Shown here piece by piece: positions 44,265-56,400 of a stretch of DNA of 64,000 nt (its first letter is position 1; each line of letters begins with the position of its first letter). The notes beneath the pieces were generated by a model. The model searched no databases. It was not told the origin of the DNA and saw nothing but the letters and a program-made list of their open reading frames with translations. Source of the DNA: DASQLQ01 sp035629935 (lineage in GTDB: Bacteria; Actinomycetota; CADDZG01; WHSQ01); contig DASQLQ010000175.1 in NCBI GenBank assembly GCA_035629935.1, forward strand, positions 3,842 through 67,841, given 5' to 3'. The position numbers and the translations under genes are program-made.

Positions 44265-45470
44265 ATGGGGACCAGACGATTCACGGCGGTAGCGGCGGGG
44301 CTGATGTTGATCCAGACGATGTTCGCTCCGAGTGCGTTCGGAGCCACCCTTTGCGGCGGCCAGAACACGACGGTAGAGGGCACGGACGACGCGGACACCC
44401 TCGAGGGGACAGAAGGCGACGATGTGATCGCGGCCCTTGGTGGGGACGACGTGATCAACGGCAACGGCGGTAACGACATCCTGTGCGGGGATGCAGGTGC
44501 AGACACTCTCAGGGGCGGGGCGGGCGACGACCTGCTGCTCGGAGGTGATGGTGACGATTCCACCTCGACCTTCGTGAACGTGAACGTTGGCGGCGAGCCG
44601 ATGGGCATCGATCTCGAAACAGGTGGCCTCGCCGGCGGCAAGGGAAACGACAAGCTCATGGGCGGCGCGGGGGACGACTCCCACTTCGGCCAAGCTGGTA
44701 CCGACACGCTTCAAGGTGACGGTGGCGGCGACTACTACGAAGGCGGAAAGGGCAACGACACCCTCACCGATGACGCCGGCGAAGACGGCATGTGGGGAAA
44801 CGCGGGTAACGACTCTCTACTCGCGGGGGCCGAAGACGATCACCTCAACGGTGGTGCGGGTAACGACAGCTTGAATGCAGGTGCCGGCGAGAACGATGTT
44901 TACGGCGAAGACGGACGCGACGCCATCACGAGTGGTGATCAAGGTGATTACATCAACGGTGGCAAGGGCAACGACCGGATCGATGCGGCCGGAGGCGAGA
45001 ACACGCTCCTAGGAGCGGCCGGAACCGACTCGATCACAGCCGGAAGCGCCGACGACTACATCAACGGTGGCGGAGGAGCCGACCTTCTGAATGCCGGTAA
45101 CGGCGAGAACTCTGTTTACGGAGAAGGCGGGAAAGACGTCATGAGTGCCGGCTCGGCGGGCGACTTCATGAGCGGCGGTGGCAGTGGCGACCGGATCGAG
45201 GCTGGGGCCGGCGAGAACAGTCTTCACGGTGGCAATGGCAATGACGAGATCGAGGCAGCCAACGGCCCCGATTTCCTGTACGGCGAGGGTGGGTCCGACA
45301 TCATCCGGGCCGCGGGGGGCAACGACAACCTTTACGGAGGGGATGGGAACGACAACCTCTACGGAGAGGCCGGTGACGACCGCATCGATGGAGGCGGAGG
45401 GAAGAACCTGGCGGACGGCGGCAATGGCAACGACGAATGCAACAACGTCGCTACCGCTAAGAACTGCTGA
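44265..45470 (+). CDS. Secreted RTX-type Ca2+-binding repeat protein
   Basis: This 401-residue protein has a signal peptide (residues 1-27) followed almost entirely by GGxGxD nonapeptides, which fold as a calcium-bound beta-roll on export. From residue 136 to 351 the nonapeptides are organised into six higher-order units of exactly 36 residues (landmarks GED at 172 and GEN at 208, 244, 280 and 316). There is no enzymatic domain, so it is a structural or adhesive surface protein rather than a toxin. The ATG at 44265 has AAGGAAG upstream; GTG 44256 is the alternative. Confidence 0.88.
   Translation: MGTRRFTAVAAGLMLIQTMFAPSAFGATLCGGQNTTVEGTDDADTLEGTEGDDVIAALGGDDVINGNGGNDILCGDAGADTLRGGAGDDLLLGGDGDDSTSTFVNVNVGGEPMGIDLETGGLAGGKGNDKLMGGAGDDSHFGQAGTDTLQGDGGGDYYEGGKGNDTLTDDAGEDGMWGNAGNDSLLAGAEDDHLNGGAGNDSLNAGAGENDVYGEDGRDAITSGDQGDYINGGKGNDRIDAAGGENTLLGAAGTDSITAGSADDYINGGGGADLLNAGNGENSVYGEGGKDVMSAGSAGDFMSGGGSGDRIEAGAGENSLHGGNGNDEIEAANGPDFLYGEGGSDIIRAAGGNDNLYGGDGNDNLYGEAGDDRIDGGGGKNLADGGNGNDECNNVATAKNC
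44670..45317 (+). repeat. Six tandem 108-bp (36-residue) units inside the RTX gene
   Basis: The repeated unit is four nonapeptides with position-specific residues (GEN opening, then GxDxI, DYINGG and GxDxI). Residue 136 maps to 44670 and residue 351 ends at 45317. The order is kept across units, indicating duplication of whole 108-bp blocks rather than of single nonapeptides. Confidence 0.75.
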
Positions 45471-45502
45471 GGGATCTGGCATGGCCGCCGGCGGGAACAA
45501 AA

Positions 45503-45508
45503 TAAGCT
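45503..45508 (+). promoter_or_regulatory. Leaderless-type -10 of the alpha/beta hydrolase gene
   Basis: TAAGCT ends 6 nt before the ATG at 45515. No Shine-Dalgarno lies between, so transcription would start on the initiation codon. It would separate this gene and zwf-pgl from the RTX gene. Confidence 0.45.
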
Positions 45509-45514
45509 GCGGCC

Positions 45515-46324
45515 ATGCCCCACTTCAGTTATGACGGGTTCAAGATTGCCTTCGAGCAACGCGGGCGTAAACAGGGAGCCGCCGAGCGCCCGATAGTCCT
45601 GATCCACGGGCTCCTGCTCCCCCGGACCCATCACTATCCCCTCGCCGATGCCCTGGCCGACCGCGGAAACAGGGTGATCCTCGTCGACCTCTTGGGCCAC
45701 GGCGACAGCGACGCTCCGAACCACTCCCGCTTCTATTCGATGGAGATCTTCGGTCGCCAGGTGATCGGTCTCCTCGATCATCTCGACATCTCGGAGGCCG
45801 TGATCGGCGGTACCTCTCTGGGGGCCAACGTCACGCTCGAGGCCGCGGGTCACGCGCCCGATCGATGCAGGGCGATGTTCCTCGAGATGCCGGTTCTGGA
45901 ACGGGCTGCCCCTGCGGCCGGCGCTATGTTCCTCCCTCTAACGATCGCTTACTCACAAGCAGCACCTGTCTTCCAGTACACGTCTGCTTTCTTGCGCCGC
46001 CTCCCCAGAGGACTGTCTCTGTACGCAGACGTCGTACTAGACGTGTTGTCGCGCGACCCGGTTCCATCAGCCGCGATCCTGCACGGGCTGTTGACCGGCC
46101 GCATGGCTCCGCATCCGACCGAGCGCGAGAAGATGGAAGCTCCCACGCTGATCATGGGCCACAACAGGGACCTTCTTCACCCATTCTCGGATGCAGAGGC
46201 TCTCGCACGCGAACTGCCGAACTCAGAGCTGATCCAATCGACGTCCTTCTTCGAGCTTCGCTTTCCTCCGAACCGTTTGTCGGACCTCATCTGTGAGTTC
46301 CTCGATGAAACGTGGGCCAGCTGA
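45515..46324 (+). CDS. Alpha/beta-hydrolase-fold protein lacking an obvious catalytic His
   Basis: This 269-residue hydrolase fold has HGLLLP oxyanion loop (residues 31-36), nucleophile Ser101 in GGTSLGAN, and an acidic residue in [14 protein letters not shown]. Where the catalytic His should appear near the C-terminus the sequence reads [17 protein letters not shown], and no His occurs in the last 45 residues. It may use another residue or be non-catalytic. It overlaps zwf by 13 bp, so the three genes are likely co-expressed. Confidence 0.78.
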   Translation: MPHFSYDGFKIAFEQRGRKQGAAERPIVLIHGLLLPRTHHYPLADALADRGNRVILVDLLGHGDSDAPNHSRFYSMEIFGRQVIGLLDHLDISEAVIGGTSLGANVTLEAAGHAPDRCRAMFLEMPVLERAAPAAGAMFLPLTIAYSQAAPVFQYTSAFLRRLPRGLSLYADVVLDVLSRDPVPSAAILHGLLTGRMAPHPTEREKMEAPTLIMGHNRDLLHPFSDAEALARELPNSELIQSTSFFELRFPPNRLSDLICEFLDETWAS

Positions 46325-47772
46325 GAAAACCTGACCCATGCGTTTGCGTGATCTTCGGCGCCTCCGGCGACCTGGCAAGCCGCAAGCTGTTCCCGGCGCT
46401 GCACAACCTCCAAGCCGAAGGACTGATCCCCTCCGAAACGGCGATAGTCGGCACCGGTCGCACGGAGTTCACCGATAGCGCGTTCGCCGAACAGATCCGC
46501 AAGGCGGTCGACGAGCACTCGCGAATGAAACCAACGACCGGCTCGTGGGACGTATTCGCGAGCGACATCCACTACGTCACCGGCGACGTCGCCGATGACG
46601 ATTTCTTCAGACGGTTGAAGGAACAACTGGAGGAGCTCGACGCGAAGGCCGGCACGAAAGGGAACCGGGTCTGGTACCTCGCCACTATGCCCGCATTGTT
46701 CGGACCCATCGCGGAAGGGATCGGCAAGTCCGGGCTTCTCGATACGAGTGGATGGCACCGTCTCGTGGTCGAGAAACCGTTCGGCACCGATCTCACCTCG
46801 GCTAAAGACCTCAACGCAACGATCGGATCCAGCTTCGCCGAGGACCAGATATTCCGCATCGATCATTACCTCGGCAAAGAGACGGTCCAGAACCTCTTGG
46901 TGTTTCGCTTCGCGAACGCCATCTTCGAACCGATCTGGAACCGTCGTTACGTCGATCACGTACAGATAACCGTGGCCGAGACCCTCGGTGTCGAGAGCCG
47001 GGCCGCGTTCTACGAGCAGACAGGCGCGTTACGAGACGTTGCCCAGAATCACTTGCTGCAGCTCCTCACGTTGATCGCTCTCGAACCCCCCGTCTCCTGG
47101 GACGCGGACGCGATCCGAAGCGAGAAGGTGCAGGTGCTGCGTGCGGTACGGCGATGGGCCTCGGACGAATGCAGCGAGCGCGTCGCTCGAGGGCAGTACG
47201 AGGGGTATCTACAGGAGAAAGGGGTGGACTCCTCTTCCTCAACGGAGACGTTCATCGCGATAAAGCTTCTCATCGACAACTGGAGGTGGGCCGGAGTCCC
47301 GTTCTACGTGCGGACCGGCAAACAACTTCCCGCAAAGATGACCGAGATCGCGATCCAGTTCAAAGAGGTGCCCCACCTCATGTTCCGTAAGACCGCCGTC
47401 GAAGAGTTGGACCCGAACGTGCTGAGCGTGCGCATCCAACCCAACGAAGGTATCTCGCTCACTTTCGGAGCCAAGGTCCCGGGCCCCGAGGTCAACGTGA
47501 CAACCGTCGACATGGAGTTCGACTACGAGCAGGACTTCGGGTCGGGCACCCCCGAGGCATACGAACGACTCCTGCTCGATTGCATGCTCGGCGATGCCAC
47601 TTTGTTCACTCGCGCCGATGAGATCGAAGAAGCGTGGGAGATCATGCAGCCGATCCTCGATCTCTGGAGCCGGGGTGGGAGGCCGGGGCCTTACGACTCC
47701 GGGTCGTGGGGGCCGCCGCGTGCGGACGAGCTCCTCAGCAAGGACGGTAGAGCCTGGCGGAATCCAGACTGA
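46312..47772 (+). CDS. zwf: Glucose-6-phosphate 1-dehydrogenase
   Basis: This 486-residue NADP-dependent enzyme is the first step of the oxidative pentose phosphate route. The cofactor loop is [16 protein letters not shown], the substrate Lys is in VVEKPFG, the catalytic His is in [10 protein letters not shown], and RNHLLQ-equivalent is QNHLLQLL. The GTG at 46312 lies inside the hydrolase gene. The pgl start overlaps its stop (TGATG). No gnd, tal or opcA copy is visible in the window. Confidence 0.93.
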   Translation: MGQLRKPDPCVCVIFGASGDLASRKLFPALHNLQAEGLIPSETAIVGTGRTEFTDSAFAEQIRKAVDEHSRMKPTTGSWDVFASDIHYVTGDVADDDFFRRLKEQLEELDAKAGTKGNRVWYLATMPALFGPIAEGIGKSGLLDTSGWHRLVVEKPFGTDLTSAKDLNATIGSSFAEDQIFRIDHYLGKETVQNLLVFRFANAIFEPIWNRRYVDHVQITVAETLGVESRAAFYEQTGALRDVAQNHLLQLLTLIALEPPVSWDADAIRSEKVQVLRAVRRWASDECSERVARGQYEGYLQEKGVDSSSSTETFIAIKLLIDNWRWAGVPFYVRTGKQLPAKMTEIAIQFKEVPHLMFRKTAVEELDPNVLSVRIQPNEGISLTFGAKVPGPEVNVTTVDMEFDYEQDFGSGTPEAYERLLLDCMLGDATLFTRADEIEEAWEIMQPILDLWSRGGRPGPYDSGSWGPPRADELLSKDGRAWRNPD

Positions 47773-48443
47773 TGGCGTTCAAGGTCGAGGTGCTGAACGA
47801 CCATCCGAAGGAAGCCGCCGCGCGCATCGGCGCCGATTTGCCTCCCCGGGGATCCGTCGTACTGACCGGAGGCACAACCGCCGAGAAGATCTATCCGTTC
47901 CTTGCCCTCCAGCAGAGGGATTGGTCCCGGATCGAAGTCTTGTTCTCCGACGAACGTTGCGTCCCACCGGATGACCCCGCCAGCAACTTCAAGATGGCTA
48001 CCGACCTGTTACTCAATCGAACCTCCCCCGGGGCCGTTCATCGGATGCGCGGAGAGGACGAGCCCGCCGCCGCCGCGATCGCGTACCACGATGAGATCGC
48101 TTCCCTCGTGGACGCAGGCCTCGACCTGATGTTGCTCGGCATGGGCGCCGACGCGCACGTCGGTGCCAACTTTCCCGACTCCCCTGCCGTGAAGAGATCC
48201 AAAAATCTCTGCAGAGCAGTCGATCGACCAGATGGGATGAAGGGGCTAACGCTCACTCCGCGGGCGATCCTGTTCGGAGTGAAGGTCCTTCTCTTGGTAA
48301 CGGGTAACGCCAAAGCCGACACCGTCCGCCGAGTCATCGAGGGCGACGAGGACCCGACAACCTGCCCGGCGCGTCTACTAGCAGGTCATCCTGATGTGAC
48401 TTTCCTTCTCGATCAAGCTGCAGCTAGTCGTCTGTCGCGCTGA
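47772..48443 (+). CDS. pgl: 6-Phosphogluconolactonase
   Basis: This 223-residue DevB/SOL-type lactonase belongs to the glucosamine-6-phosphate isomerase superfamily. It has VLTGGTTAEKIYPFL, the VLFSDERCVPPDDPASNFKMA signature, LLGMGADAHVGANFP in place of the typical GMGxDGHxASLFP, and LLLVTGNAKADTV. It follows zwf with one-base overlap and performs the next reaction. Its last 31 bp are shared with the convergent HNH gene. Confidence 0.88.
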   Translation: MAFKVEVLNDHPKEAAARIGADLPPRGSVVLTGGTTAEKIYPFLALQQRDWSRIEVLFSDERCVPPDDPASNFKMATDLLLNRTSPGAVHRMRGEDEPAAAAIAYHDEIASLVDAGLDLMLLGMGADAHVGANFPDSPAVKRSKNLCRAVDRPDGMKGLTLTPRAILFGVKVLLLVTGNAKADTVRRVIEGDEDPTTCPARLLAGHPDVTFLLDQAAASRLSR

Positions 48444-49582
48444 TCCTCCGACGGGTTCGGCGGCGAACGCCCCGGCTCGAACCGCCTACCGTCCGGCCGA
48501 TACCAGGAGACTTCGTTGCCTTTGAGTGCCACGTTCCAGTTGCCTTCGTGCACGAGCTTGTGATGCCAGTGGCAGACGAGAACCAGGTTGTCCAGATCGG
48601 TCGGCCCACCTTTGATCCAGTGCCTGATGTGGTGTGCGTGCAGGAACCACTTCGCTTCGCAGCCCGGAAACGTGCAACGACCGTCGCGGTAACGAAGTTG
48701 GCGTTGGAGCCAGCTAGCCACCGTGCGCGAAGCACGCCCGATCCCAACGACCTTGCCGCCCCCGTTAAGCACCACGGTCTGCAGCCGGGCATCACAACAG
48801 AGTCGAAGAGCGGTGTCGGCATGGATCACAGGCCCGTTCTCGATCTTGCACCCGCTCGTCGCTGCGACGAGTGCACCGAGCTCCGCCTGCACCACGATCG
48901 TGGCCCGGTCCGCATCCTGGTCCTCGGCGATAGCTCGGGAGCACATCGCGTAAAGGGCATCGGCGCGTCGAGCGTCGAGCGTGCCTTCTGGTAGTGGGGT
49001 GTCGTCTTCGTCGTCCTGCACGATGTCGGGGAGTCGTCCGGCGAGACGGTCGAGCGCTTTAGCTACGACCGCTCCCTGATCTGCCGGTAGCACTCCCTGC
49101 AGGGCCAACACCTTCTGGTCGTCGGTCCACCAGTAGTGGAGGTAGCGCTCCTTGTCCCTGTCAACGGCATCCTGCTTCGATGTGGCGACCGCGACATTTG
49201 CTGTCTCGCGCACACATGCGGGAGAGACACGTCGCGCCCAGGTAATCAGCTTCCGTTCGGTGGTAGGTGTGGCGAAACGACACAGATCTAGGACCTTGTC
49301 GAGACTGAGGCTCCCGGCTCCGAACGCAGCAGCTAGACGAGGAAGGGAAGGGAGCGCATGAGCTGCAATGATCCACCGCCGTGCGGTCCATGAAGAGATA
49401 CCCAGCTCGGTGGCCAGCCAGTGAGGGAAGTCACGGGCCGCCCCGTCGTCCCAGATCCGTTCGTCGTCGCAAGCAACGATGTCTTGGAGTAGCTCACGGT
49501 GGGCCGCCATCGCCTTGGCGTAGCCGGCCTGGAGCCGGTCGACGGGGTGTATTCGGTTGTCGTGCTGAGTGGCCGACTCCAT
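48413..49582 (-). CDS. DUF222/13E12-type HNH endonuclease-like protein
   Basis: This 389-residue protein has an N-terminal DUF222 helical region (residues 1-260) and a C-terminal HNH nuclease domain (CTFPGCEAKWFLHAHHIRHW, TDLDNLVLVCHWHHKLVHEG) with the zinc-binding Cys pair and HH-N-H residues intact. This family is multi-copy in Actinobacteria and includes mycobacterial SOS-induced genes. The ATG lies 48 bp from a LexA box that sits inside a near-consensus promoter, so damage induction is expected. Its 3' end overlaps pgl by 31 bp. Confidence 0.88.
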   Translation of the reverse strand: MESATQHDNRIHPVDRLQAGYAKAMAAHRELLQDIVACDDERIWDDGAARDFPHWLATELGISSWTARRWIIAAHALPSLPRLAAAFGAGSLSLDKVLDLCRFATPTTERKLITWARRVSPACVRETANVAVATSKQDAVDRDKERYLHYWWTDDQKVLALQGVLPADQGAVVAKALDRLAGRLPDIVQDDEDDTPLPEGTLDARRADALYAMCSRAIAEDQDADRATIVVQAELGALVAATSGCKIENGPVIHADTALRLCCDARLQTVVLNGGGKVVGIGRASRTVASWLQRQLRYRDGRCTFPGCEAKWFLHAHHIRHWIKGGPTDLDNLVLVCHWHHKLVHEGNWNVALKGNEVSWYRPDGRRFEPGRSPPNPSEDQRDRRLAAA

Positions 49583-49622
49583 AGAGCACCTCTAAGCCGG
49601 ACCGGTGAAGCGCGGAGTGACC

Positions 49623-49651
49623 AGAGTATCGAACGTATGTTCGCTTGTCAA
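49623..49651 (-). promoter_or_regulatory. LexA-controlled (SOS) promoter of the HNH gene
   Basis: On the reverse strand TTGACA (49646-49651) and TACTCT (49623-49628) are separated by exactly 17 bp. The spacer holds CGAAC-ATAC-GTTCG (49630-49643), a perfect fit to the Gram-positive/actinobacterial LexA box CGAACRNRYGTTCG. LexA binding would cover the promoter. Confidence 0.85.
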
Positions 49652-49709
49652 GCTATTTCTGGCCCCCACACTGGGATAGAGGCAGCACCGCCCGAACACA
49701 TCTAGTTCC

Positions 49710-49807
49710 CGCCGAACGTCTCGACCCGAGTGGCACCTAGCCCGAACGCCGAACGTCTCGACCCGAGTGGCACCTAGCCCGAACGCCGAACGTCTCGACG
49801 TTGGGCG
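49710..49807. repeat. Tandem cluster of CTCG-hairpin-derived repeats
   Basis: Positions 49711-49747 and 49748-49784 are identical 37-bp units, each with the hairpin's 5' arm and loop (GCCGAACGTCTCGAC) followed by a different 3' half (CCGAGTGGCACCTAG). The third copy (49784-49807) has a full hairpin: CGCCGAACGT, CTCG, ACGTTGGGCG, with one G-G mismatch. The units abut without spacers, so this is not a CRISPR array. Confidence 0.8.
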
Positions 49808-49978
49808 AAAGAACAAACTGTGGATGAGCTTTTACGGCCGGGAAACCGACGCGAAACAAACCCGAAACACCTCCCCCTGAATCTGTGCCCGTAAAGAAAG
49901 TCCACTTCCCCCGGTGACGGGGTCGACTGCGACGAAGGCGACGCAGCAGACGCCTGATCCAGCGGCCCAAAGAGAGGG

Positions 49979-54076
<4,098 letters not shown>

Positions 54077-54104
54077 CCCCCCGGGCATCGGGTACAAGCA
54101 ACCC

Positions 54105-55580
54105 ATGCCTACGGAAACAGCCCGTCTTGTCGGGGAGCGCTACCGCCTGCTCGAGCCTTTGGGCCGGGGGGGCATGGGCCTCGTTTGGCGGGCCGACGAC
54201 ACACTCCTGAACCGACCCGTAGCGGTCAAAGAGGTCGAGATCCCAACAGGCCTTCCCGACCAAGAGAAGGAAGCCCTCCAGGCGCGGGTCTTGCGTGAGG
54301 CGCGCGCAGCGGCGCGTCTCAACCATCCGAACGTCGTAACGGTTTTCGATGTGGTCGAGGACGAAGGACGCACCTTCATCGTCATGGAACTGATCGAGGC
54401 CCCCACCCTTGCCGAGATGGTCGAGCACCAGGGTTCCCTCTCGCCGGCACGAGCCCGTGAGGTCGCCCTCGAGGTCCTTAGCGCGATCGAGGCGGCCCAT
54501 GCGGAAGGGATCGTCCATCGCGACGTCAAACCCGGAAACGTGATGATCCCGCCGGCCGGTCGGGTGAAGCTCGGGGACTTCGGCATCGCGTCGGTCAAAG
54601 GTGATCCCAAGCTCACGTCAACGGGACTGATCCTTGGCTCACCCTCGTACATGGCGCCCGAACAAGCGACGAGCGCGACGAGTGGGCCCGAGGCCGATCT
54701 ATGGGCACTCGGAGCGTTGCTGTACTTCGCCGTCGAAGGGGAACCGCCGTTCGACAAGGGCCAGGCATTGCCGACGCTCGCGGCTGTGGTCGGTGAAGAA
54801 CCGAAGCCGCTCGGTGACGGGCCTCTCCGAACCGTCGTCGAGGCTCTGATGAGGAAGGAGCCGGCAGCTCGACCCAGCATCGCCGAAGTGCGCAGCATGC
54901 TGTTGATCCCGTCCGGCGCCCCCACCGTCGGCCCGACTAAGCCGATGATCCAACCGGACCCGCAGCAGACACACACTGCCGCCCGATCCAAGAGGCCATG
55001 GGCGGTCGTCGGCGCCCTGGGTGCGCTGCTACTCGCAGCCGCCCTCCTCATGATCACCCTCGACCGGAACGAAGCACCCCCGACAGAACCGCGAGCAGGG
55101 CAGAACGGGGAGCCGGAGAAGGCGGTTATCCCCCCATCGTGGGTCACCTATAAGCAGGAGGCGATCGGCTTCACGATCGCCCACCCCGGGGGATGGCAGG
55201 TAGAGGAGAACTCCATCGATGATTCGAGTATCGACTTCCTGGATCCCGATTCCAGCACCTATCTGAGGCTGGACTGGACCGACACCCCGGGGGACTCCCC
55301 TGCGGGGGCCTGGCGCTCCCTCGAGCAGTCCTTCGAGGCCGCACACAGTGGGTACAGCCGGATCGGCATCACCCCCACCACCTTCAAGGGGATGGATGCG
55401 GCCACATGGGAGTTCACCTACGTGGACGGCGGGGTCACCCTCCATGCGATCGACCTCGGCTTCGTCACGAGCGATGGCTCCTATGGGTTCGCCCTGAACT
55501 TCCAGACCCTCGAGGAGGACTGGGCGGCTTCCCAGCCGATATTCGAGCAGCTCAAGGCCAGCTTCCAGGCGCCCGGCTAG
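54105..55580 (+). CDS. Receptor-type Ser/Thr protein kinase (PknB-like)
   Basis: This 491-residue protein has a kinase domain at residues 13-265: glycine loop LGRGGMG, Lys42 (VAVKEV), HRDVKPGN with catalytic Asp140 and Asn145, and DFG at 158-160. A Pro-rich juxtamembrane segment, a membrane helix at about 299-319, and an extracellular domain at about 345-491 (IGFTIAHPGGWQVEE) follow. That domain resembles PsbP-like lipid or stress sensors and is not PASTA. It is followed by envelope genes, fitting a role in wall homeostasis. Confidence 0.9.
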   Translation: MPTETARLVGERYRLLEPLGRGGMGLVWRADDTLLNRPVAVKEVEIPTGLPDQEKEALQARVLREARAAARLNHPNVVTVFDVVEDEGRTFIVMELIEAPTLAEMVEHQGSLSPARAREVALEVLSAIEAAHAEGIVHRDVKPGNVMIPPAGRVKLGDFGIASVKGDPKLTSTGLILGSPSYMAPEQATSATSGPEADLWALGALLYFAVEGEPPFDKGQALPTLAAVVGEEPKPLGDGPLRTVVEALMRKEPAARPSIAEVRSMLLIPSGAPTVGPTKPMIQPDPQQTHTAARSKRPWAVVGALGALLLAAALLMITLDRNEAPPTEPRAGQNGEPEKAVIPPSWVTYKQEAIGFTIAHPGGWQVEENSIDDSSIDFLDPDSSTYLRLDWTDTPGDSPAGAWRSLEQSFEAAHSGYSRIGITPTTFKGMDAATWEFTYVDGGVTLHAIDLGFVTSDGSYGFALNFQTLEEDWAASQPIFEQLKASFQAPG

Positions 55581-55649
55581 GAGTCTAGAAATCACCCCTA
55601 ACCGCTCAAGGCGGCTACCCGGAGTGCCGAATTAGTACTCAGTAACACC

Positions 55650-55730
55650 CAACGAACAGGCAAACCTGCGGCAACGCAGGGGCGCAAAGCCAGGGGCCCC
55701 CCAGGGGTCGCCCAGCTACCGAACTGGGAG
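55650..55730 (+). promoter_or_regulatory. Probable c-di-GMP-I (GEMM) riboswitch
   Basis: Conserved GEMM landmarks appear in order. GGCAAACC is at 55659-55666. The P1b stem CCTGCG/CGCAGG carries a GCAA tetraloop (55665-55680), and GCGCAAAGCCA follows at 55682-55692. Then GGGGCC/GGGGTC pairing precedes CAGCTACCGAACTGGG. The last hairpin (CCCAG/CTGGG) abuts GGGAGGA of the CAP-protein start, so translation control is likely. The 159-bp gap otherwise shows nothing else. Confidence 0.75.
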
Positions 55731-55739
55731 GAACGTGCC

Positions 55740-56222
55740 GTGAGCGCTACCAAGCGTTATGTCGCCGGGGCGGTGGCATCGATCTTGATCTTCTCTCTCT
55801 TTCCCGCCATCACTGCGTCGGCGGCCTGCTACTCACCCACGCGCAAAGAACGCCAGTTCGTGCGCAAGATGAATCAAGAGCGCAGAGAAGCCGGTAAGTC
55901 TCCCCTCAAACTCGACCTCGAAGTCTCGAAGGTGTCGAAGACCCACACCCGCGCCATGGCCAAGAACGCCAGCCTGTATCACACGGCCTCTGACGTTCTC
56001 AGTCGTCGCGTCACCAACTGGATACTTCTGGGTGAGAACGTCGGCGTCGGCGGCAGCGTCGGATCGCTGCACCAGGCCTTCATGGATTCCCCCGCGCACC
56101 GCGCGAACATCATGCTCACCTCGTTCAAGTACGTCGGAGTCGGCACCGTTCAAGCCGGCGATCGCCTGTGGGTAACCGTCACATTCGAGGCAAAATCGAA
56201 TCCAGGCTCCCCGCTCTGCTGA
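55740..56222 (+). CDS. Secreted CAP/SCP-domain protein 1
   Basis: This 160-residue protein has a signal peptide (residues 1-29, ITASAA) and a single CAP domain. It has FVRKMNQERREAGKSPLKLD, the first His in KTHTRAMAKNASLYHT, GENVGVGGSVGSLHQAFMDSPAHRANIM carrying the second His and Glu, and VTVTFEAK. CAP proteins of this type are surface or wall associated; activity is unproven. The GTG start lies just after the riboswitch-like leader, so c-di-GMP may set its expression. A paralogue follows. Confidence 0.88.
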   Translation: MSATKRYVAGAVASILIFSLFPAITASAACYSPTRKERQFVRKMNQERREAGKSPLKLDLEVSKVSKTHTRAMAKNASLYHTASDVLSRRVTNWILLGENVGVGGSVGSLHQAFMDSPAHRANIMLTSFKYVGVGTVQAGDRLWVTVTFEAKSNPGSPLC

Positions 56223-56350
56223 TTCTGCTCACCCGTAAGGCCCGACCTCATTTCCCGCTAGGGGAAGCCCGCTAACCCGAACGAGTTTTCGCTACGTACC
56301 AACGCCTACGCACCTCTCCTTACGCACAGCGCCCCATTTAGAGGGCCATC

Positions 56351-56371
56351 GAAATGTCCGACATTCATTTC
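56351..56371. promoter_or_regulatory. Nested inverted repeats upstream of CAP protein 2
   Basis: GAAATG (56351-56356) pairs with CATTTC (56366-56371), and inside it AATGT (56353-56357), CCG, ACATT (56361-56365) form a second inverted repeat. It lies 30 bp before the ATG of CAP protein 2. No riboswitch core like that of CAP 1 is present in the 178-bp gap (56223-56400). Confidence 0.4.
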
Positions 56372-56400
56372 ATCGACCCGTGATGCCTGGGAGGCACTAG

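Larger units (their letters stand above)
49583..49978. other. 396-bp intergenic region without a gene
   Basis: The HNH-proximal third contains the LexA promoter. The middle holds two exact 37-bp direct repeats and a third hairpin copy (49710-49807). The part from 49808 to 49978 before amt shows no convincing hairpin, promoter or reading frame beyond AGAGAGG just ahead of the amt GTG. Confidence 0.7.

Noticed and set aside
49711..49807. Possible CRISPR array
   Set aside because: The 37-bp repeats abut directly without unique spacers and no cas genes are nearby; the units derive from the intergenic hairpin family.
56223..56400. Second c-di-GMP riboswitch before CAP protein 2
   Set aside because: The GGCAAACC and GCGCAAAGCC landmarks are absent; only inverted repeats and a Shine-Dalgarno are present.
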